Below, piece after piece: positions 24,101 through 35,079 of a stretch of DNA of 64,000 bases. The notes beneath the pieces are model-generated. The model worked only from the letters and a program-made list of their open reading frames with translations. It was not told the DNA's origin and did not search any database. Where the stretch lies: NCBI GenBank assembly GCA_000827325.1, contig KN832884.1:594953-658952 (forward strand), given 5' to 3'. The stretch comes from Oidiodendron maius Zn. Its lineage: Eukaryota > Ascomycota > Leotiomycetes > Myxotrichaceae. Position numbers and translations under genes: made by a program. Numbering within the stretch: position 1 is the stretch's first letter; every line of letters begins with the position of its first letter.

Positions 24101-24409
24101 GTTACGGGAATCACACAAGGACATGGAATCAGCAGGGAGGAACAGTGTACAAATATTCAGTTAATGGAAGTTTGCTTTGTTACATGTAGCCGTTTGTCAG
24201 GTATGGATGGCATATGAAGCAATGAGTTATATACTCATAATAATATGGATAGGAAAGGTAAGCAAGTATATTTTGATTTCAAAGTATAGAGAGTGTGTAT
24301 ACAGAACACAAAAGATTCCATGCCACATGTATTGACCATTCCAAACCCACAGCCCAGATTTGTCGCACGCAGAAACGTAGATAAAACAAATACGATGAAG
24401 GTCGCACAT
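24101..24409. other. convergent 3' intergenic region
   Basis: This spacer lies between two genes whose stop codons face each other. It contains AT-rich sequence only and presumably holds the 3' UTRs and polyadenylation signals of both. Confidence 0.5.
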
Positions 24410-27220
24410 TTAAGATGCAAGCTTCCTCTTGACAGCAGAAGCTAGTTGTTCCAGAGGTTCCTTGTGCAGTTTGTTACTGCCCCTTTCGCCACTAGTTACT
24501 GTGTTCGGACCATGTTTCGCGGTAGTGTATCCCTGAGTGCCTACACCCGCTGCCCCGCCGCCCTGGGTGTTGGTCATGGGACTGTCATACGTGTCCAAAC
24601 CTGTTGAAGTCTCCGGGAATGTACCTGGCATGATGCTGCGAGGATCAGATGTACTTGCTCCGTACTGGCTACTATATGTGGCCACATTGGATCCAAACTG
24701 GCCCCTGTCAATACCAGACGGTGTCACTGAGGATAGATTGGGGTACTGTTGCTTGGATGTGCCTTCCGTACCGCCGATACCACTTGTGGCTGCGGCGTCA
24801 CGCCCGTACTGTTGTTGGTCTGCACGTTCCTTCGCAGCGCCTGTGCTTGTCCCATAAGTGTCAGGAGTGGAGAGAGCAGGTGCACGCTGTTGACTAGTAG
24901 TTTGCGTTCTTCCAGCCCCTGAATTGTCAAGCCCTTCATGTTTGTACAGCTCATGAGCTGCAATCCCGACCCCGCCGGTGCCACCGGCTCCAACTGCGTC
25001 ACGTCCATAGTGGTGCCGGCCGGTGGATTGATCTTGAAGGGTGCTTGTGCCTGATCCATTGTAGTCAGAACTGGAAACCCCACCCTTGGTTGCTGTACCA
25101 GAAGTACCTGTGGCACTAGCCGGGCCAGTCGCGCGTGTTGGCCCCATTGCACCTTGAAGCTTATCGTCTGCCTCTCTGGTGGATGTGTTGCCACTTGTGT
25201 TCTGGTCCGTAGTATACTGGGTGTCATATTTCTGATCATTCATGGTTGTGGGCAAGATTCCCGCTACCCCAGAGTCCTTTTTTGCATGGCCTTGCCTGGC
25301 AGATCCATAGGTTGCACCACCAACTCCACCAACCCCTGCGCCCAAAGCAGCGTCTCGTGCATAATGCTGGCCACCTACGGCAGTGCCAGATTTGCCTTCT
25401 GCCGTAGGTGAAGTTGTCATATCGGGGTTGGCATTAACTCTAGGATCAAGCTTGTTCAGCCAATCATACCTGTGTGGCCCTGCGGTGTGAGGTGCAGGCC
25501 CTGGCAATGCACTATCGTCAGTGGCTCTCTGTGTCGCGGATTTACCAGCCTGCGAGCCAGCTATGCCTGTGCTGCCACCGTAGCCTCCAGACGCCTTTTC
25601 GTACTCATTCTCGCGGCTTTCACTGCCGGATGTGAGTAAAATTATCATTTGCTATAGCCATTCAACTTACTGTTCTCCTGCGCCAAGTCCTGCTGCTCCA
25701 AGTCCGACAACGCCAACTCCAGCTGCGCCAATAGCAGTATCTCTACCTAAGTGGTGACCAGGCGTAGAGGTGGTAGTTGGGTCATTGCCAGAAGTCTGAC
25801 TAGTTTTAGCTCCAGAATCTGTGCCGGTTGTTGTACGAGCTCTGTTTCCTGTACCAGTTTCATGCTTGCGATGCTCGCTGGTCTCATTAGTCTCACAACT
25901 AAAGGGATCGTTGACCAATTTAACTCACTGTTCGGCAAGGCCTGTCGAGCCAGCAACAGTACCAACGCCAGCACCAATTGCTGCATCTCTTCCAAGATTC
26001 TGTCCAGATGTATTGACTGCGGGGTCTAAGATGTTAGCAGCATTCGTTGCATGGGGGCCAGGAACTGCGGTACCATATGGGCCTGGATATGCGCCACTGG
26101 TTTCACTTGAAGCATTCCCGGCGTACCCAGCAGTTGAGCTAATGCCCTCGCCCTTGTTCTCGTGGGCGTAGTACGCCTTTGCGTCTGCGGCTCCGGTACC
26201 GGTACTGCCCAAGATAGCAGCATCTCGTTCAAGGCGGTGACCTGAAGACGGGTCCGCGGAGGTAGCAGTGTTTCTTCCATCTAACCCGAGATTCTCATGG
26301 CCAGTCTGTCGATGAAGATGAGAACCTTGGCCAGATGTTCCAGATGCTACTACGTTCTGGCCGAGACGGTCGCTAGTAGAAGGCGCGCTGTAGCCAGTTC
26401 CAGAGCCAGGAGTGTCCCTCACGGTCTGGCGGTGGAGATGTGTACCTTCTGCTGCGGCTTCTTCAGTCCCTATTGCAGCATTGTCGCGTCCTAAGTGTTG
26501 CCCGGAAGCTGCAGTAGAGGCAGTGTTTGGATAGCCGGTACTTGTGCTGCCGAAGTCTCGACCTGTAGTGCTTCCATATTGCGGGTTTGAGGCTCCACTC
26601 GCCCCTCCTGTTCCTGTAGTTGGTTGGAATCCTCTTGTAAGTCCGTCTTCTACGGCTATATTCCCAGGTTCAGCCGTAGTCAGACTTCCAAGCCCCGAGG
26701 TTATGCCGGTTCCTTCATTGGGCCCTTTAGAGAGACGACGCTGCTCATCACTAACTGCTGTTGTCTGCCCAGTGATATTACCCTGTGCCGCAAAATTTCC
26801 TGTGGTTTTATAATCGGAGAACTTGTCCCCCGCCTTGTTGCTTCCCGGCGCATTGTATTGAGAGCCAGAAAGCCCTGTCCGAGTAGCATCGCTCGTATAT
26901 ACCGTGCCAGGCTCTCCGGCAGCAGTGTTACCTATGTTGCCATATCCTAAGGACGTGGGATAGTCGGTTTTCGCTTGTCCTGCCGTCATATTTCCAGTAT
27001 TTGCATAGCTTGAAAAGGTATTTGGTGCAGCCGCGCCTCCTTGGGGATGGCTGGCAGGCATGTCTCCCACATCAGTATTTCCTGCTTTGCTATAGCCGGG
27101 TGCAATATTCGTTGATGCTGCTGTATCCCTGGGATAACCGACTGAGGAGGTGGTTGTCCCAGCATTACCGGTCGTGTTGCCTGCCCTTTGTGTTATTCCA
27201 GTGCCAGTGTTGTCAGCCAT
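24410..27220 (-). CDS. long hydrophilic protein with RDAA-type repeats (about 903 aa)
   Basis: Three exons: 27220-25929, 25877-25671 and 25622-24410. The introns of 51 and 48 nt have GTGAGT and GTAAGT donors. The exon junctions give parallel motifs, GLAEHEHRKHE and GAGEHESREN, which supports the boundaries. The protein is almost entirely Gly, Thr, Ala, Ser, Asn and Gln, with no membrane segment or signal peptide. About eight diverged repeats recur, each built on a core such as GQNLGRDAAIGAGVG, GHHLGRDTAIGAAGVG, GQHYARDAALGAGVG or RHHYGRDAVGAGG, often followed by a His/Glu-rich linker. The composition is typical of disordered stress-protective proteins (LEA or conidiation-associated types) or of self-assembling surface material. 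Which applies here is inference, and no enzymatic role is suggested. Confidence 0.8.
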
Positions 27221-30008
27221 GGATGTTTCCGTACCGCCGTGGTTGGCACTTTCACCATGTTGCTTTCTAGATGAACTAATATTGTTAGCTATATCCCATA
27301 AAGAGGATGGATTTTGCCTACACTATTCTCTTTATTTTCTCCATGCTAACTGGTCGTGCTGAGAAGATCTCAATTCAGGCTAGCTAGAGTTCTTGTAAAG
27401 TATAAGATTGGGTATCTGATTAGGTATCGTGATTTGACTACCAAAGAGTATAGATAGCTCTAGAAGAATGGAAAATGGAAATGTATATAAGAGAGTGCTA
27501 TGATGTATTGTGGCGTACAGTACAGCTTTGCGGGACCATCAAGTCCCCTCTTCTCCGCATTTCTACACCTACAAGTGCAGGTCAACCACTCGGCAGTCTG
27601 AATATACCTTGTCTAGAGACGGGATGTTGTAATGCAGCAATATAGCGGCTCGCTGCAGCTCGGAAGACAGTCATATTGCAGGCTGGCCGGGCTGGGACTC
27701 TGAGTTAGACGGGTCATTACGTTGATGGGCTTGAAGAAAACCGGGACCATGACGCTTGGCCCTTCTTTCGGGGTCTTTGATCCAATCATTTCGCTCGATC
27801 AACTTGGAAGAATCAGGATTGCCAGTCGTGCTTGGCGATCGGAATGGCTGGTGTCAATCCCGATGATCTGGGACCCAGTCTTTCATTCTCTTTTCGCTCG
27901 AGATATGTTCCAAAAACAGGACTTTCATAGCTTTGAGGATAGATTTGGGTCCCTAGTATCGGAATCATTTAGATGGCTAAAGGGACAAGTCCTTTTGGTA
28001 GAAATAAGTTGGTCTTTTGAGATTCCCAGATAGTTTTGCCTAGCGCCCGGTAAATGAGGCGGTGCAACATGTGGCGTCATGCCTCTCCCTAATGGAAGAA
28101 CTTCGGTACCTTGGGAATAAAACAGAACTTGGGACAAATCATGATATTAGGGGATGAAATGAAACTGTAGCTAAACCATAAAAGACACAACCGGAGCAAC
28201 TAGTCAGGAAGGTAGAAGGATGAAAATATACATTACCTGTATTTGATAATTCTTAATGACGCCTTTTAATTCCCACTGAACATTTTAACCTTTTTGTTGA
28301 ATTCTGGAATTCGAGGGTAGAGTTGTCGAAGGTGCGGGGGCGACCATGGGAAAGACAAAGCAGGTAGGGCAGTGCGCTCTCAATAAAACAGGCGAGTTGG
28401 TAAGCTCTGCATTTGTTGCTTGCAAACTCAGGACTGGGCCGACTTATAGTGACAGCAACTGTATATAAACCTAAATGGTATTGACAACACCGACAGGAGG
28501 AGTTGGCTGACAAAACATCATGCTGCCCTCTAGAGATTATTCAAAAACTTGGCTTTAATCATCTAGGCGCGATAGATTTAATTTTTCTCAAACACGAAAG
28601 TAGCATGAAATTGTTGAATAGAATCCAAATGGCAGTAAGCCATTTCCTCCGATTTCGAATCTGGGCTGCTCGCAAGGCTCACTACCTTTCGAGGCAGCTC
28701 CAGAGCCTACACTTTTTCACACTTATATGCTTCCGGAACCGTTTGATTATGTTATGTTGCTACGTAGTGCATAACCTAAGAAGGCTTCGGGAGCATTATG
28801 TCTGTTGGTGGGAGACAGATGAAGGCAAGAATGACTGGGTTCTTCAGGTGGTTAATTTTGAATAGCGGAGACGAAAAGAAAATGGCACGCAAATCCCAAG
28901 AACAGCAAAAAAAGAACAAACATCTAGTATGCCATAAATATGCCTTCCTGTTGACCAGTATTTAAATCCTACCTATTCGGCATTATCTCTATGGCCTATG
29001 TGACAATAAGTCAGAAGCATAATGTCACACCAAGCCGATAACATGTAAGTCCGCCAGGTCAGCCAAGTATATCCTCGGGCCACTACCTTCCTCCCCGCTG
29101 CTCTTCGTAAGAAGGAAAAATTCTCTACTGTATCATACGTCAAGAGGCGTGTATAATACCATAGACGCCTTTGTCAAACCTCAAGTCCTAGAACCGCCCC
29201 AGGATTCAGCCAGACGATGTGTGCGTCTCAATCCCAAGAGGTCTCCCCGACGAGCCAGCAGCGCATCTCCAATGGTTTACCGACGCACTCACCGCTCCCC
29301 CGACCACTATATACCGGGCCGCAGCCAGAAGACGACGCTATCCACGTCGTCGACACGGAGTACGATGCTCCTCCGCGCAGCTCCTGCAACCGGCCCTATA
29401 ACCGGGCACTAGATACTACTGCCGAAAAAGTTTCGGTACCGAATAATTTCTGGTGTCGAATTAACTTTACTATCGACCCCGGTAGTTCCAGTCTAACGAC
29501 CTGATTGAAGGGAGCTTGATTTCCTGGGGAAGCGAGGGATTCATTATGTCCCCTCCCTATTTTCTTCAAGAGTTGGGAGATGCCGGAAACCCGTGAAAGG
29601 ATGCCGATGGTTGATTCTTTCCGTAAGGACGACTCATGTCGTTGCTGGCTAGGCTGAGACAATCGAGTAGACCAAAGCAGCGGCCATGGAGAGGGATGTA
29701 AATAGTGAATAATGTATTGTAATGAATTTTCAATGTTCATACCAGAGTAAATTATATTTATAACACAAATATACAATTAATCCAGCCAAACAGTTCCTGC
29801 TTTTCACCCAGTCACCCATTCTATATAAATTTTGTCATCCAGCCCCGTGAATTTAACAGTACTCATGGCCCATCTACCCATCCTTATTATCTATCTCCTT
29901 GAACCATGCAATAAACTCCAAATTAAATATTCCACCAATGACTCCGCTATATTATTCCGTACAACCATCACTATAGATCCCACGTCTTCATAAACTTCCC
30001 ACGAAATC
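27221..30008. other. gene-poor stretch of 2.8 kb
   Basis: It separates the start of the repeat protein from the 3' end of the histidine kinase. Short ORFs at 27722-28033 and 28503-28865 have no recognisable domains. A GC-richer frame at about 29216-29504 (95 aa, containing PEDDAIHVVDTEYDAPP) looks more like protein and could be the stub of a lost gene, but no downstream exon continues it. Confidence 0.4.
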
Positions 30009-33000
30009 CTATCGATTGGCTTCCCAATTATCCAGCAGCTTACCCACCTCTTTAAATGCCACTGGTTTAGTAAGGAAGAGATCAATCCCAGATGACAGAG
30101 CTTCACTCTGATCCTGGGTACTCGCCAATCCAGTAAGCGCAATGATCAATGCTGGCCGATGCTCATACTTTTTTACATCTGACTCCTTCACATCTGTGCC
30201 GCTGGCTTCTACGCCAGGAGACTCGGCGGCTGCATTCCGTCTAGACGATTCGATCGTGCGGATTTGCCGAGATGCACCAAAGCCATCGAGGATAGGCATA
30301 CTGATGTCCATGAAAATGATATCGTATCCGTCAGATTTCTCGCTGAATTTATTCACGGCCTCGAGTCCATTTTCTGCCTCGTCTACTATGTCGTATTGGC
30401 GCTTGCGCATGTATGTCCGGAGAAGCGCGAGGTTGATTATATTGTCATCCACGAGGAGCAGACGAGGTTGGCATACCTTTGGAGCGGGCGTTAAAGCTGG
30501 AGACATTCCGGATTTTGGTGACTTTCCAATATCCGCCAGCGCCTCGACAGATTTTATATCGACACCCTCGGCTTGACTCTCGGGCACCGAGCTTTTGAGC
30601 TTGGGGATGGTTGCCTCGACAGGAAAAGGAAATTCCATGTACGTATCTGTCCGTCCGGGAGTTGGTGACTCAATGGCTTTCCGTGCGTTGTAACTGTCTG
30701 CCGACATTCGGCTATTGTCCAACACCTCACCTCTATTCGGCGTTGGAGACAGCTCTTCAAAGACTTTGTTGAGACCGGCACCCTGAGCTGGGCGCTGAGA
30801 TTCTATGTAGCTCGGTGTCACCAAGGGGGGTATACCATCGAGACATTGGAGCAGAGCTCGCGCCAGCTTCAGAGGCCCAACGGGTTTAGCAACAAACCCG
30901 ATATTTCTTGATGCAGTGTCTATCGATGCGGGACGATCAAAGCGGGACGAATGTGAGCAGAGGACGAGTATTGTTGGCTCCTTGTATTGAGTAGAAAGCT
31001 TATCGACAAGGTTCGATGCCTGCGTGGGTGCAACATCATTGGCAATAATGATCGAGGCATTTGGGCCAAAAGGAACAATATTCAGGCCATACCACTCGGT
31101 AAGGAACGTGGCTATAGATTCTTTGAGAAGGTCTCCATTCTGTCGGGCCACAGGGTCCGGCGTATTCAAGTCGAAACCGTAAAGTGACACAGTCAGGCCA
31201 AGCACGCGGGACCGGAGAGCAGCAACTGACTGGTCAATATTTCGAGATAGTGTGGCGAGGGACCTCGGACCCACCGTGTCCGTGAAGTGTGGCATCTCTC
31301 GAAGTAGCGGAAGAGTAACTTTGACCTCTTTGGGGCGGTTAGTACCACCAAAAGACAGTACACTGGATTTGATGGAAGATGAAGTGAACTTACTAGTTCC
31401 GCGTCCAACTTCGCTGTCTATTGCGATCTCTCCTTCTAGCAGGCTAACGATGCTCTTAACGATTGCAAGGCCAAGACCAGTTCCACTAGATAGCGAGTTC
31501 TCCTGTGTGAAGGGCGTGAAAAGCTTCGACCTGAGGAATTCGCTTGAGATCCCCTTGCCTGTATCCATTACAGTCAGGGTCACCATCGGCCTCTGTGCTC
31601 CATCCGAACCAAGCGCTTGGTCAGGATCAGTTGTCTCCAAAGTCACATGCACATAGCCATGAGACGTATATTTCAAGGCATTTCCAAGTAAATTCATTAT
31701 AATTCGCCGGAATGCCCCTGGTTGCGTTATGAAGTTGAAGTTTTGCATTTTCACAAGGAAAATGACTGGCACCTGGACATGTTTAACATGCTCTGCCATT
31801 GTTTTAGAGTCGATTCCAAATCCTCTGACATCTGACATCCTTCTTTGAGCATTAGGGACCATGTCGAAGCTCTGAGCCGTAATGTTTTGAAAAACATGGC
31901 CAGCGAACACACTCTCAACCACTTCTTCGCAAATTGTTGAGATATCTACTTCGGCAAAGAGATTCATCATGGGGATTTCGGATTGTTGCATTGCTAATGG
32001 GGCGTCGTGTCGAAGTCTTGCATTGGGCCCGCCGCGCCTTCTCTTCTGCCATGTTTTCTCAAAATGATTGATCTTTGAGAAGTCGAGAATATGATTCTTG
32101 AATATGGTCAAAAGCTAATAGGAAAGAAATTTCATGGAGGGGGAAGGGAATTTAAACATACGATAGTGTCCAGGAGGGTCCGGCCACAGCTATCGATAGT
32201 GTCAACCAACCCTTTTACAAACGAATTGAGGCGTTCTTCTCCCAAAAACTCTGCACTTGCAAGTATGCCATGCAGCGGTGATCGCAGCTCATGAGATATA
32301 CTGCCGATGAAGTCCCCCTTCTTCTGATTTGCAATCTCGGTATCAATCCTCGAGCATTCGGCCATAACCGAATTACCAAAAGCTGTCAGGAAGGCCAGCT
32401 CGACTTGCTTGGATAGGATACGAGTCGGCTCAGTTGACCAGACGCAGCACCCACTGAGCCAACGCGAGCGTGCAGAATCCCAGAGTGGGACAAAAAGAAG
32501 TTGCCGCACGCCGGGGAAATGTCTTGACAGGAATTTCGCGTCTGATCTGGTCCTTGCCATTTTCGTTTTGCGCCGTTCCAGGTCCTTGATCTGCTGCTCT
32601 GGAACTTCCTCATGGTGCGACGCCCCGAACTCCTCCTCCGAGGAAGATAAGATTTCGACATCTGATTCAAGGGTCCATAGCTTACCCCGGGGATAGCGTC
32701 GGAGCAGAGTGTGGAGAGCTTTTTGATGGAAAGGGATGAAAGTTTGATGTTCTACATCATGCACGGGATATTCATCACCGTGAATGGACGCGCTTGCTGG
32801 AGTTGAAAAACCAAGAATCTCCACAGCTTTTCTGGAATCTGTAGCAGAACGTGAAAACCATCCCTCCCCGAGATCAGGCAAACCAGGATCAGTTTGCGGT
32901 ACATTGCCATCATCTTGAGCCGGATCTCCAGCCCCAGAAGGCACCAATCCGTTGCCAGTTGCTAGATGTGAATTTTGGCGTGATAGAGGAGGGTGGACAT

Positions 33001-34357
33001 TTGGTTTCGGTACCAAATTGAATCCTTTCTGAGCGTCGTAGAAAACACAACCACCATCGACCTCGAATGTTTCTCTAATCAGGTTCGCAGCGCGTGAAAA
33101 TAGCGTTTTCATGGAAGGCGCTTCTGTCCTATTGCCATGACTAGGAGTATCGAGATCGATGGCGGGTGAGTGGACGCTCTCGCTGGCCGTTGCAGTAGAA
33201 AGCGATCCGGAATCGGGTGCTCGATGAATGGGAGGAGGGATTTGGGAATGGCCACTATCTCGCTCAGGCGTCAGCAGAGCATTAGGATATTCCTTTTCTT
33301 TCCAATCAATACTGCCAGCTGAGCTTGTAGCTGAGCCGCCATGAGCTGGTCCCAATGGAGACTTGGCCCTTGTTCTCCCATTTGCAAGCGCAGTCCCAGT
33401 CTCGAACTGCCCAGCGACCTTGCTGCCTTCTCCCTCGGGTGTCTCGATTTCCGCTTCGACAAGATCGGCCCGCCCTTCAACAAATGCAGCAAGACCACGG
33501 CTCATCTTCATGCCCCGCCTGTGCTCCTCCACCTCTCTAGCCATCTCCATTTGTTTCATGACTGTCTTGGCCATGGTCCCCATGAAATGGACCTCCTCGT
33601 CTCGGAGGCCATTCCGAGGGTTCTGATCGACAATGATCAAGCTCCCAATCGGTATGCCACGTTTGGTTATTAAAGGGACACCAGCGTAGAACCTGAGAAA
33701 TGGTGGTCCAGTTACGTAGGGTAGCTGGTTGAAAATTGCGCTCTTGGTCAGATCATTTACAATAAATGATGGATACCCCTCCCCCTTCGTAGGGGCTACC
33801 TCCAAGGTGCTAGCCCCAGTCAGCAATAATATGTCAAGGAGGATCTTTGTGCCTACTTCATACATATCCTACCCGCTTTAGCCACAGAGTTACAGCCCAG
33901 CCAGATGTCATCACCAGGCGCATGTTTGGAGGTGTCCACTAGGTCGACGGTCTTGGAGCTCTCCGCAATGAAATATTGGGTGGTATCGTCAATAACACTG
34001 CAGGAATTAGTACCCACTTCCTCTATTACTTCTGCATTCCTTACCTCAGCAGTGCCCTCTGGGCGCCCGTTCGCCACGCGACGAGCTGACAGAAGGCAGT
34101 CAGAGCGGTATCTGGGCATGCTATTTTGTCCCCTATGAGGCCTCCATCGGCCGAGGCGTGAGCGGCCTTTGTGTGGCCTAGATGGGGCGGCTTTGGCTGG
34201 TAATATCTACATGCCGAAGTCAGTTTACATACGTTCGAGCTTGGATTCCTGCTCCTGCCACGGCCCTGAGCACTTACTCATATAATTCTCTCGCCCTTGC
34301 ACGATCCGAGACCACCTCGACGTGCGAGAATGCATCTCTTACTGGCATCGGAGCCAT
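30009..34357 (-). CDS. hybrid histidine kinase: GAF, HisKA, HATPase, receiver (about 1356 aa)
   Basis: Six exons: 34357-34278, 34206-34045, 33997-33857, 33809-32162, 32114-31394 and 31327-30009. The introns are 71, 47, 47, 47 and 66 nt; the last is a multiple of three and contains a perfect TACTAAC branch site. The tiny first exon begins MAPMPVRDAF; it and exon 2 restore the N-terminal GAF-type sensor opening (PDTALTAFCQLVAWRTGAQR, then TTQYFIAES and FRFYAGVPL). The H-box SHELRSPLHG lies near residue 630 and carries the phosphorylated histidine. The N-box NLLGNALKYT and G-boxes DTGKGIS and GTGLGLAIV follow. The C-terminal receiver has LLVDDN, the acceptor Asp in FMDISMPILDGF, and LTKPVAF. No membrane segment is seen, so this is a cytosolic sensor feeding a phosphorelay (Ypd1-type). 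The signal is unknown. Confidence 0.92.
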
Positions 34358-35079
34358 GCCCACTCTCTCGCGCCGTACGTGGCGCCAGGACAGGCAAAGT
34401 GGTTCGCTGGTGTGGCAAAGCGGCGGGCCTGCGGGGTCGGAGAAGGACGTGATCTGCGCGGACCAGAGGCAGCACCGGTGGACATACCTCTAGAAACACT
34501 CCTTCATAGTATAGAGCACCCTCCAGAGCATCAGCAGGAACGTCGTCGTCGTCGCCTTGCGTGGTGGTTGAGCAGAACAGCGTGTCCGAGCATCCTCCAA
34601 GCGTCGTTACTGCCAACTGCGTCATAATCTCAGAGGTCCCGCGGCGCCCGTTCCACATGGCTTGGAGCCGCCATCGGACATTCTGCGATGCCCTCGAGTG
34701 GCGCCATCTCTTCACCAGTCATTTTTTGCTCTGCTAGATGTGTTGTGTCCCTGAGCTTCTGCGACTTCTGCGCAATCACCGGCCTGGCTGCATCGTTCAG
34801 AGCGCCACCAGCTGTGGCTGAAAATCTCGCGGCTTCACCATCTCCATTGCGGCTGGTGTTTGCGACGTCCGACCGCAGCTGCGGCTCATCAAACTCTGTG
34901 CGGACGGGACCAAGGTCGTCGGGAGATCTCATCTTCGCATATATGCCATCAAGAATCGCATTCGACCGGCTGCAGCACCTTCCTGATCGTGCTGTGCATT
35001 CGCCCATCCCACTGTAGGGCGCTGTGCAGATAATCACTACCCGCAGCTGTCCCATTCGTTGCCCAGGCCAGAGAGAACC
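34358..35079. promoter_or_regulatory. divergent promoter of the histidine kinase and the Zn2Cys6 regulator
   Basis: This is 722 bases between two starts facing away from each other. It is GC-rich and has long open frames on the minus strand (such as 34630-35187), which I read as shadows: they run into the coding start of the neighbouring gene and lack domain content. No specific sites were assigned. Confidence 0.45.

Noticed and set aside
28503-28865. 120-aa ORF
   Set aside because: It begins at a non-ATG codon, has no recognisable domain and shows no splice context.
29149-29504. Candidate small gene before the kinase 3' end
   Set aside because: One frame has protein-like acidic content, but there is no domain, no continuation and a competing frame of similar length. 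It is kept only as a comment on the stretch.
33853-34119. 88-aa frame as an independent start of the kinase
   Set aside because: It reads through a clear 47-nt intron (GTAAGG...CTGCAG). The spliced alternative frame restores the conserved sensor motif.
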